Shown here in pieces: positions 19,301 through 27,070 of a stretch of DNA of 27,393 nucleotides (position 1 is the stretch's first letter; each line of letters starts with the position of its first letter). This DNA is from Basidiobolus meristosporus CBS 931.73 (lineage: Eukaryota; Basidiobolomycota; Basidiobolomycetes; Basidiobolales; Basidiobolaceae), in assembly GCA_002104905.1 (NCBI GenBank), contig MCFE01000905.1, forward strand, positions 1 through 27,393, in the 5' to 3' direction. The translations under genes were made by a program, and so were the position numbers. The notes below the pieces were generated by a model, which saw nothing but the letters and a program-made list of their open reading frames with translations, was not told the DNA's origin and made no database searches.

Positions 19301-19318
19301 TTCTGGAAGCTTCCGGAA
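19301..19318. promoter_or_regulatory. Perfect four-unit heat-shock element in Gypsy2 U3
   Basis: TTCTGGAAGCTTCCGGAA is exactly TTCnnGAAnnTTCnnGAA, four alternating units of the heat-shock factor site. It ends 35 bases before the TATA box, the usual place for an upstream activating site. The copy in the 3' LTR (25411-25428) is identical. Heat-shock factor binding is predicted from the known consensus, not shown. Confidence 0.75.
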
Positions 19319-19353
19319 AGTATTTTCTAGCAAGAAATTGAGCAGCAAAAAAG

Positions 19354-19383
19354 TATATAAGGGAGGCTATCCCTTAAAATAAA
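19354..19383 (+). promoter_or_regulatory. Gypsy2 core promoter: TATA, hairpin and AATAAA
   Basis: TATATAA (19354-19360) overlaps a perfect inverted repeat TAAGGGA-GGCTA-TCCCTTA (19358-19376), and AATAAA follows at 19378-19383, 24 bases after the TATA start. The arrangement is repeated in the 3' LTR. Confidence 0.65.
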
Positions 19384-19945
19384 TCATCCCCCTTCCAATA
19401 TTCCGACTTATTGATTAGTGAGATCACCGCTACCTATTACCACTATTTTCTGACTCAGACCTGACAACACTCCCAGGAAACCGCGCTGACAGCCAACTGA
19501 CCTTGGAGGCACTACTTGTGAGGAATACTCAGAGTAGGTATATTTTATTATATTTGTTTGTTTTCCCAAGTTTGTTCTTGTACAGGCAAAGATACTTTTC
19601 AGTCTTTGTAACTATTGGTCAAAGCTGCATTCTTATCAAGTCCCTGTTGGTGGAGTTTACAGTTGTTTTGACTTTGGAAGCTTTAGTACATTGTCATCTC
19701 AAAGGACGTCGAAGCCATTATAAACTTTTGTTAAGACGCCAACTAAGTTGGGGATTGTAGTTCAATAGTTTTCCCTTGACAAGCTTGAGGCTTTATCCCC
19801 CATCACATTAGATTAGATAAAAGACCCAGTATTCCTAGCAAGCTTTTGCCAGAGGTTATCGCACCCAGTGAACACCCCACACACATTCACACTTGAGAAG
19901 TGTTGGCCGTATTTTGCCCTTTGGACTTATACACCACCACATATT

Positions 19946-19962
19946 TGGCACCCAACGTGGGG
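19946..19962 (+). other. Gypsy2 primer binding site (tRNA-Lys type)
   Basis: TGGCACCCAACGTGGGG begins four bases after the LTR end. It pairs with the 3' end of a tRNA finishing CCCCACGTTGGGTGCCA, which fits a lysine tRNA pattern (usually ...GGGCGCCA) with one difference. The long match and its position make a primer role likely; the tRNA identity is inferred. Confidence 0.7.
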
Positions 19963-20081
19963 GGTTCATACAAGCTCCCTAGGACCCAACAAGATTTACC
20001 TGAAGATTTGAGCCGTCACCCATTTATTGAAACAAGACTACCGATATTATCAAGACTATAACACCAACCTACGTACCCAAA

Positions 20082-21200
20082 ATGAACTCTATGCCGTTAC
20101 CACTCTCACATGGAGCCCCACAGTTTGATGGAAAGAATGTGGAGAGCTTCATATTCAAATGGGAGAAGCTCTGCAAGATGTGCAGCCTATCTGAACAAGA
20201 AATGGCTGAAGACTTCCCCTACTACTGCACTGATGATATTACTACCAAGCTTCTCAGACAAGGAGACATTCTGACTGACTGGACCTTAATGAAGACCTAC
20301 CTACAGACCGAGTATGGCAGACCCCAGATATACTATGGAATTGAAGACCTCAGACACTTTGGGAGGATGGGACTCTCCAAGCTACCAATTGAAGAGTTCA
20401 TTCAACAATATGAAGATATGGCCAAGCCACTCCTAGAGTCCCAGGCGATAACTGAGTTTACCATGACACTTTACCTTGCACAAGGGCTTCCCCAGGAGTT
20501 GGCAAGGAAAGTTGACCTACATGCAGCCAAGGATGACAAGTCTGGCATTCCTTGCTTTGCAGAGATGAAACGTGTACTCCTAGAGGCAAAGCAAACTTCT
20601 ACCTTTATGAGACTCCTGACATCTAATCTGCCAGACCAGCCAACCAAGGAGCTAAAGAGTGCTGTTGCTGACAATCAGACCTACACTACCGACAGAATTG
20701 ACCAACTTGCTGAACAGCTACAAAAGCTAGCCCTCAAGGTTAATGGCTCAGCTGAGGTAGCTACTGAGGGCCAAAGAGCTTTGCCTAGACACTGCATTTG
20801 GTGTGACTCTACTCAGCATGCCAGACGTGAATGCTCAGAGCTTAGCCAGCTACTTAGAGAAGGAACAGTACAGTTTGATGCTGATGGAATGCTTGCTGAT
20901 AAGGAAGGAAAAAGGATTCCCACTAATTTCCGAAGAGGCGGAATGAGAGCCCTTTTCCAGAAGTCTGACTCAGCAACTAGAAAGATTACTGTTGATGCCC
21001 CTATTGAGACTCATACAGTGAGTCCAAACAGCCCTGACAACAGAAAATACAAAGTAGACACCTTTGCACTAAGAGACACCTTCCTGAAGAACCTGTCAAA
21101 CCCATCCTTAGAAGACCACAATTTGAAGAGCCTGAGGTTATTATTGACAAGAGGCCTGGAACACTGCCTACCCAAGACCCATTACCTCACTTTCAGATGA
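20082..21200 (+). CDS. Gypsy2 Gag (capsid and zinc knuckle)
   Basis: 372 codons, starting at ATG 20082 after a 140-base leader, with A at -3. Residues about 10-180 form a gag capsid-type domain (FDGKNVESFIFKWEKLC, then Y..DDI..KLL, W...K..L...Y, IEEFIQQYEDM and LYLAQGLPQEL). A perfect CX2CX4HX4C knuckle, CIWCDSTQHARREC, lies at about residues 238-251 and would bind the element RNA. Residues after about 330 look unnatural, whereas the next frame (that of the following pol) over 21085-21196 gives a natural-looking, proline- and glutamate-rich linker. A -1 change near 21080 therefore probably joined gag to pol in an ancestor. The stop TGA overlaps the pol ATG as ATGA. Confidence 0.88.
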   Translation: MNSMPLPLSHGAPQFDGKNVESFIFKWEKLCKMCSLSEQEMAEDFPYYCTDDITTKLLRQGDILTDWTLMKTYLQTEYGRPQIYYGIEDLRHFGRMGLSKLPIEEFIQQYEDMAKPLLESQAITEFTMTLYLAQGLPQELARKVDLHAAKDDKSGIPCFAEMKRVLLEAKQTSTFMRLLTSNLPDQPTKELKSAVADNQTYTTDRIDQLAEQLQKLALKVNGSAEVATEGQRALPRHCIWCDSTQHARRECSELSQLLREGTVQFDADGMLADKEGKRIPTNFRRGGMRALFQKSDSATRKITVDAPIETHTVSPNSPDNRKYKVDTFALRDTFLKNLSNPSLEDHNLKSLRLLLTRGLEHCLPKTHYLTFR

Positions 21201-23722
21201 CCTCAAAGATAGCAGGCTACTCAAGCCCCCAATTGATTACTGAGAAACTACTGAAGCAGAACCTCACTTTGTCAGTTGGAGAAATCATGAGTGTATCACC
21301 GTCTGTTAGGAAGACCTTTGATGAGCAGCTTAGAACAAGAAGACAAGCTGTTGAACATATGGACACCCATATAATCCAGACAAACCATGAAGACCACGAA
21401 AAGGATGACAATGCTACCAAATACAAGACCTTTTACTCAGTTGCAACTGCTGTGGTGAAAGGGTACATATATGATGACCCTGTTGACTGCCATATTGACA
21501 GTGGTTCAGAGATTTGTGTTATGCCGCTAGACTTCTGGAAGACACTTAGAAGCAAGGAGCTACTGCCTGTTGATAGAGATATTGGATGGAACATGACTGA
21601 TGCAAACTCAGGGTCTAGCCCACTCTATGGTGTAGTGCACAAGTTCCCTATTGAGGTACAAGGAATCAAGGTCTGGCTTCCCCTCTTTATCTGCCAGAAG
21701 GCAAACTTTGACCTTCTGTTAGGCAGACCATGGGAGACCAGCACTAAGGCTACAACTACCAACTATTCTGATGGGTCAGTGTGGTACACTATACAAGGAT
21801 CCAACCCAGGACTACAGTCAACATTCTGTGGGGTAACACCCAACAATAAGAGGACACATACCGCTTGCCAGAAGACACATCTTGTTATAGAAGAAGATGA
21901 GGAGCTTGACAGTATACACCCTAACAGTTGGAGCTGCTCATTAGGTATACAGGAGCAGACAGCTATGGTTCGCACAAAATACAAGACAGTGGAACAGAAG
22001 ATTAGACCATCACTTACGCCTTTAACTGATGGGTCTCGACCTGCTGATTACATCAGACCACCAGAAGGAACACCAGAAGATATACGACTTACACCTGAGA
22101 GACTTAAGCAACTTATCATTGGTGATGGAAACCTAACACCGGAGGAGATCTTACTATTTGAAGAAACCCTGAAAAGGCATGATAAGGTTTTCTCATACAA
22201 CGACAAGGAGATGGGACTCTTAAAGACATTGGCTGAAAAACCTATCAAAATTCATACAGTGCCCCACACACCCTGGTCATTTAAACCTTACCCACTGCCT
22301 AGAGGACTCCAAGCTGATGTGCATGACCTACTTAAGAAGAAGATTGAAGCTGGTATCCTAGAACCTTGCCATGGACCTTATGCTAACAGATGGTTTGTGA
22401 CCAAAAAGAAGAATGGGAAGCTCCGATTCATTCAAGACATGCAACCTGCAAATGCTGTCACTATCAGAGATGCCGCAATACCTCCGTCTATTGATGACTT
22501 TGCAGAAAGCTTTAGTGGTCACTCCATCTACTCAACATATGATCTCTACTCAGGATATGACCAGATTCCCCTAGATGAGACATCAAGAGATATGTTTGCA
22601 CTCCAGACACCATTTGGACTGTTAAGAATGACAAGACTTAGCCAAGGGGTAACAAACTCCGTGGCTCAGTTCCAGAGGTGCATGGTAAATGTGCTCTACC
22701 GGTTTATACCTGAGAAACTTGCTGTCTTTGTTGATGACATAGGCATCAAAGGACCAAAACTCCGGGACACAACTGAAGTTATGCCTGGAGTAAGAAAGTT
22801 TGTCTATGACCATATTTCAGACAATGATGCCATATTAGGAGCCATTGAAGAAGCTGGACTCACCATCAGTGGTGAGAAAAGCAGCTTTGGTGTATCAGAG
22901 ATATCCATTGTTGGACAAAAATGCAACACCTTTGGTCGTTCACCTGGAGACTCCAAGACACAAAAGATATGCAACTGGCCTACCCCCACAAATCTAACAC
23001 AAGCTTGTGGCTTTGTGGCAGCTTGTGGGTTCTTTAGGATCTGGATCCCAAGATTTTCTGAGATAGCAGAACCAATCTACCGACTACAGAGAAAGAATGC
23101 CCCATTTAACTGGGGAGAAGAGCAAGAAGAAGCCATGCAATTACTAAAAGAGGCCTTAGTATCTCCACCAGTTCTGAGACCTCTTGACTATCAGAACACT
23201 GAATGCCCACCTATCTTGACGGTGGATGCAAGCCCTGTAGGAGCTGGAGCACTACTTGGCCAAGATGATGAAGATGGTAACCGCTATGCCTGCAGATATG
23301 AGAGCTGCCTCTTCTCTCCTAGAGAACAAAGATACTCACAGATTAAGAGAGAGCTACTAGGAGTTGTGAAGATGCTGAGAAAGCTGAAGTCACAACTCTA
23401 CATGACACATTTCATCCTGGAGACAGATGCTAAGCCACTTATAGGAATGATCAACAAGCCTGATCTACCTGATGATGCCACAAATCGGTGGATGGCATGG
23501 CTGAAAATGTTTGACTTTGAGGTCAGACATATCCCTGGCAAGACAAATGTTGTGGCTGATGCACTCTCCAGGAAGGGACCACAGTTGTCTGAAGATATGG
23601 ACCCTGACTTTGATGACATAATTGATGCAGAAATCCGACAACTACACGTGAAGAAGCCCAGCAACTCTACGTGGAACACCATTCAAGACTATCTGAGAAC
23701 CTTAGAGAAGCCACCAGGATGA
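21197..23722 (+). CDS. Gypsy2 protease, reverse transcriptase and RNase H
   Basis: 841 codons. Protease: HIDSGSEI with the active-site Asp at residue 101, and LLLGRPW at about 175. Reverse transcriptase from about residue 355: a KKKNGKLRFIQDMQPANAVT motif, YSTYDLYSGYDQIPLDE, PFGLLRMTRLSQGVTNS, and the catalytic FVDD at residues 511-514 (a less common form of YxDD). RNase H: LTVDASPVGAGALL with Asp 677, then REQRYSQIKRELLG, TDAKPL and NVVADALSR. It copies the RNA into DNA inside the particle. There are no internal stops. It ends PPG-stop, again in an ATGA overlap with the integrase frame. The start at 21197 is the first ATG, but the frame stays open upstream, so this may not be the natural beginning. 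Confidence 0.92.
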   Translation: MTSKIAGYSSPQLITEKLLKQNLTLSVGEIMSVSPSVRKTFDEQLRTRRQAVEHMDTHIIQTNHEDHEKDDNATKYKTFYSVATAVVKGYIYDDPVDCHIDSGSEICVMPLDFWKTLRSKELLPVDRDIGWNMTDANSGSSPLYGVVHKFPIEVQGIKVWLPLFICQKANFDLLLGRPWETSTKATTTNYSDGSVWYTIQGSNPGLQSTFCGVTPNNKRTHTACQKTHLVIEEDEELDSIHPNSWSCSLGIQEQTAMVRTKYKTVEQKIRPSLTPLTDGSRPADYIRPPEGTPEDIRLTPERLKQLIIGDGNLTPEEILLFEETLKRHDKVFSYNDKEMGLLKTLAEKPIKIHTVPHTPWSFKPYPLPRGLQADVHDLLKKKIEAGILEPCHGPYANRWFVTKKKNGKLRFIQDMQPANAVTIRDAAIPPSIDDFAESFSGHSIYSTYDLYSGYDQIPLDETSRDMFALQTPFGLLRMTRLSQGVTNSVAQFQRCMVNVLYRFIPEKLAVFVDDIGIKGPKLRDTTEVMPGVRKFVYDHISDNDAILGAIEEAGLTISGEKSSFGVSEISIVGQKCNTFGRSPGDSKTQKICNWPTPTNLTQACGFVAACGFFRIWIPRFSEIAEPIYRLQRKNAPFNWGEEQEEAMQLLKEALVSPPVLRPLDYQNTECPPILTVDASPVGAGALLGQDDEDGNRYACRYESCLFSPREQRYSQIKRELLGVVKMLRKLKSQLYMTHFILETDAKPLIGMINKPDLPDDATNRWMAWLKMFDFEVRHIPGKTNVVADALSRKGPQLSEDMDPDFDDIIDAEIRQLHVKKPSNSTWNTIQDYLRTLEKPPG

Positions 23723-24891
23723 GCCCACATGATTTCAGAAAGCTCAGGAAGAAGGCCCATCATTTCTACATAAAAGATGGCCTCCTCTTCAAACGAGTAA
23801 AGCCTGGACAGACACCAAGAAGAGTTATAGTTGAGCCCCAGGAACAACTGACTATTATGTCAAGCCTTCATGAAGGAAGACCCGGTGGTCATAGAGGCAG
23901 AGATGCCACTTACAATGTTGTTTCCAGTAGATACTACTGGGAGCATATGTATCATGATGTCCAACACTTTGTTGAATCTTGTGACATTTGCCAAAGAAGG
24001 TCAACCAAGAGATATGAGGAGCCGCTCCATCCAACCTACACACCTTGTCTATGGCAGAAGGTTGGCATTGACCTGGTCCACATGCCAACTGCTGGAACCA
24101 AGAAGTACCTTGTTGTTGCCAGAGATGATCTGAGTGGGTGGGTAGAAGCTCGAGCCCTACCCAATAACAAAAGCCACACCATATGGAGATTTATTCTTGA
24201 AGATATAATATGCAGATTTGGCTGCATCAGCCAGTTTGTTGCTGACCAAGGAGAAATGACCTCAAATTTGATCCAGGAACTCTGCTCACAATACAAGATT
24301 CATATTACTTTCACTACCGCTTATCACCCACAGGCCAATGGAATGGTTGAAAGAGGCCATGGCCCGTTAGTTAACTCCCTGGTCAAGAGCTGCAACAACA
24401 TGACACTACAGTGGCCTACACAGCTTCATCTAGCACTCTGGGCAGATAGAATCACTACAAAGCGCAGCACAGGTCTATCTCCATTCAAATTGCTTTACGG
24501 ACATGATTGCGTTCTTCGCATAGAGCTTGACTCAATATCCTGGAACATGCTAGAGTGGAGAACTACAATGAGTACAGAAGAACTACTGACTACACGCATC
24601 AAACAGCTTGATCACCATGAACTTGATATTACCCAAGCAGCTGCTAAACTCAAAGAGACAAGACTTCAGAACAAGGAACCATTTGACAAGTCACATAGCC
24701 TTAGACCAAAGCCATTACTGCAAGGAGATCCAGTACTGCTCTATGATTCCACTTTAGACAAGCAGTGGAGTCGCAAATTTGACAATAAGTGGTCTGGCCC
24801 ATATATTGTCTCTAAGGTGATTGGAAATGGAAGCTACTACCTGTCTGAACTTGATGGAACACCGCTAAGAGCACCTGTGGCAGGAAACTGA
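23719..24891 (+). CDS. Gypsy2 integrase with GPY/F domain
   Basis: 390 codons from ATG 23719 (MSPHDFRKL); the frame is open from an earlier ATG at 23671, but those 16 codons overlap the natural end of the previous protein. The HHCC zinc finger runs over about residues 50-90 and closes with CDIC. The catalytic triad is Asp118 (VGIDLV), Asp176 (VADQGE) and Glu211 (MVERGH); the D-E spacing is 34 residues, one fewer than the usual 35. The GPY/F domain is present (KWSGPYIV, about residue 358). The product inserts element DNA into the host genome. It stops at PVAGN-TGA, where LELFKHRNF would follow in the same frame. That tail resembles the usual end of this domain, so CGA to TGA may have trimmed about 15 residues. 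Confidence 0.9.
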   Translation: MSPHDFRKLRKKAHHFYIKDGLLFKRVKPGQTPRRVIVEPQEQLTIMSSLHEGRPGGHRGRDATYNVVSSRYYWEHMYHDVQHFVESCDICQRRSTKRYEEPLHPTYTPCLWQKVGIDLVHMPTAGTKKYLVVARDDLSGWVEARALPNNKSHTIWRFILEDIICRFGCISQFVADQGEMTSNLIQELCSQYKIHITFTTAYHPQANGMVERGHGPLVNSLVKSCNNMTLQWPTQLHLALWADRITTKRSTGLSPFKLLYGHDCVLRIELDSISWNMLEWRTTMSTEELLTTRIKQLDHHELDITQAAAKLKETRLQNKEPFDKSHSLRPKPLLQGDPVLLYDSTLDKQWSRKFDNKWSGPYIVSKVIGNGSYYLSELDGTPLRAPVAGN

Positions 24892-24958
24892 CTTGAGCTA
24901 TTCAAGCACCGGAATTTCGCACATCACATTTAGTTTGCTTTGACCTGAGTTCAAAGCT

Positions 24959-24972
24959 GAGAGGGGGGTGGA
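24959..24972 (+). other. Gypsy2 polypurine tract
   Basis: GAGAGGGGGGTGGA abuts the 3' LTR start. It is the expected primer for plus-strand DNA synthesis and confirms the LTR boundary. Confidence 0.85.
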
Positions 24973-26051
24973 TGTAGTGGGGTCACAGTGACACCCACAG
25001 GCAGATGTGCTCATTCTTATGCATTCACTTCCCTAAAAAGGATTACCCCGCCTATATTATTATCATCCCAAATTTGCAATATTTCCTATTTTTGTCTATG
25101 TGATTATTACTATGCAACCTGACAAACTGTTTGTCACTATTAACCCATTGCACAAGCTATTCTTATTCCTTGCCGAGATGCCAAGATAAGATAGTTACCT
25201 TATATGGCAAGTACCCCAACAGTGCCCATGTCACGTGACCATCTTGGTTTCATAATCCCCCATCTCACTACCATAAGAGGCAACCACATGACACAGAGGT
25301 TTCATGTTACCACTACCTGATTAGCTAGGTACTACTATGTCTCATGGAACAATCCGCCAAGAATTTGCGCTATTTTTAGTACACAAAGACATGATTGGTT
25401 GTCTACTACCTTCTGGAAGCTTCCGGAAAGTATTTTCTAGCAAGAAATTGAGCAGCAAAAAAAGTATATAAGGGAGGCTATCCCTTAAAATAAATCATCC
25501 CCTTCCAATATTCCGACTTATTGATTAGTGAGATCACCGCTACCTATTACCACTATTTTCTGACTCAGACCTGACAACACTCCCAGGAAACCGCGCTGAC
25601 AGCCAACTGACCTTGGAGGCACTACTTGTGAGGAATACTCAGAGTAGGTATATTTTATTATATTTGTTTGTTTTCCCAAGTTTGTTCTTGTACAGGCAAA
25701 GATACTTTTCAGTCTTTGTAACTATTGGTCAAAGCTGCATTCTTATCAAGTCCCTGTTGGTGGAGTTTACAGTTGTTTTGACTTTGGAAGCTTTAGTACA
25801 TTGTCATCTCAAAGGACGTCGAAGCCATTATAAACTTTTGTTAAGACGCCAACTAAGTTGGGGATTGTAGTTCAATAGTTTTCCCTTGACAAGCTTGAGG
25901 CTTTATCCCCCATCACATTAGATTAGATAAAAGACCCAGTATTCCTAGCAAGCTTTTGCCAGAGGTTATTGCACCCAGTGAACACCCCACACACATTCAC
26001 ACTTGAGAAGTGTTGGCTGTATTTTGCCCTTTGGACTTATACACCACCACA
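24973..26051 (+). repeat. Gypsy2 3' LTR (1079 bp)
   Basis: Same ends and length as the 5' LTR. Differences seen: one C/T near 25376, one added A before the TATA box, one C fewer near 25500, and two C/T changes near 25970 and 26018. All regulatory motifs of the 5' LTR are kept. Confidence 0.95.
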
Positions 26052-26055
26052 ACGC
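26052..26055. other. Gypsy2 right target-site duplication
   Basis: ACGC, identical to 18859-18862. Confidence 0.8.
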
Positions 26056-26335
26056 GATCAAAGTCACCATAGTAATCCTAGCAATAAGGCATAGTATATA
26101 TAATAGTTGGACTCTTTTGGTCATAACTCCTTAAGTACCGCTTCAAATGAGCTGTAATTTGAAACATGTGTTGGCTACTACGTGTTCTGTATGACATAAT
26201 ATTCTTGGGTGGATTGCTTGTCAGGGTCTGGAGCATTTGTTCTTCAAAGTTGGAAATTCTTGATCTTTCACTTGTGTGTTACAATAGCAAAAAGCAAAAT
26301 AAAGAAATCAGTGCAATATTGGTTTAAAGATATTA
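26056..26335. other. Unassigned right flank of the Gypsy2 insertion
   Basis: No gene is recognised. It continues the sequence interrupted at 18862. It includes a GGTCATAACTCCTTAA..CAAATGAGCTG stretch that resembles low-complexity LTR or repeat sequence, but I have no partner for it in the window. It ends with TTA (26333-26335), the left target duplication of the foldback element. Confidence 0.4.
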
Positions 26336-27067
26336 GACTTGTTCCGTTGGATAGTGCCACATTGAGCCATGAGTCCCAAATGATGCCATAGTGTGCCAGA
26401 GAGGTCCAGTGAGCCTATATTTGGCCACAGAGTGTGAAACATAGCTCTGCATCTTCATGTAAAGCAGCCCCTGTGTTTCACCCATTGTGCAGGAGAAAAT
26501 CCATTTTTTGACCTTTTTTTGTGGATCAATGTATCTCAGGATGTGTGAGAGCACAGGAGAACTGAAGATATGCATCTGGTACTCAATACCCATGGCACTC
26601 TGAATCTAGCTCCTGTAGCTTGTATCATGTCACAAAAATGAATGGCACTATCTTGGTCCACTGGTACTATCTGGCACTATATTTAAATATTAGCCCTAAA
26701 GTAAGATCTGTACAAAGCACTTATAGTGCCAGATAGTACCAGTGGACCAAGATAGTGCCATTCATTTTTGTGACATGATACAAGCTACAGGAGCTAGATT
26801 CAGAGTGCCATGGGTATTGAGTACCAGATGCATATCTTCAATCTGCTTGTGCTCTAACATGTCCTGCACAACATTGATCCAAAAAAAAAGGTCAAAAAAT
26901 GGATTTTCTCCAACACAATGGGTGAAACACAGGGGCTGCTTTGCATGAAGATGTGGAGCTATGTTTCACACCCTGTGGCCAGGTAGAGGCTCAATTGGCC
27001 TTTCTGGCACACTATGGCATCATTTGGCACTCATGGCTCAATGTGGCACTATCCAACAGAACAAGTC
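26336..27067. mobile_element. Foldback (MITE-like) element, copy B, 732 bp
   Basis: A 346-bp left arm (26336-26681) and a 346-bp right arm (26722-27067) are inverted copies separated by 40 bases. The element starts GACTTGTTC and ends GAACAAGTC, flanked on both sides by TTA (26333-26335 and 27068-27070). The inner ~118 bp of each arm are identical, while the outer parts differ at roughly one position in twelve. No transposase is encoded. A TTA target and TIRs fit a PIF/Harbinger-type MITE; that family call is an inference. Related copies lie at 2770-3819 and 1-187. Confidence 0.88.
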
Positions 27068-27070
27068 TTA

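Larger units (their letters stand above)
18863..19941 (+). repeat. Gypsy2 5' LTR (1079 bp)
   Basis: Starts TGTAGTGGGG and ends ACACCACCACA; the ends are inverted matches at 7 of 8 positions (TGTAGTGG / CCACCACA). It contains, in order, GTCACGTGAC (19120-19129), an inverted CCAAT box (about 19284), a four-unit heat-shock element (19301-19318), TATATAA (19354-19360), a 7-bp hairpin (19358-19376) and AATAAA (19378-19383). An 85-codon frame inside it (19503-19760) is repeated in the 3' LTR and is not taken as a gene. Confidence 0.95.
18863..26051 (+). mobile_element. Gypsy2, a young full-length Ty3/Gypsy retrotransposon
   Basis: All parts are present: 1079-bp LTRs with TG..CA ends, a 4-bp target duplication (ACGC), a primer site, three long frames for gag, protease-RT-RNase H and integrase with GPY domain, and a polypurine tract. 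I saw only three substitutions and two compensating single-base indels between the LTRs (about 0.5%), so insertion is recent. Despite this, pol is split by two -1 frame changes. Older relatives of the family are found at 1280-1754 and 17190-17884, so the family has been active here for a long time. Confidence 0.95.

Noticed and set aside
19503-19760. 85-codon frame repeated identically at 25613-25870
   Set aside because: It is identical only because it lies inside the two copies of the Gypsy2 LTR; in the old LTR relic at 1280-1754 the frame is not kept, so it is not a conserved gene.
23671-23718. ATG 23671 as the start of the integrase protein
   Set aside because: The 16 extra codons lie opposite natural-looking sequence of the preceding RNase H frame; the integrase-type sequence begins at ATG 23719.
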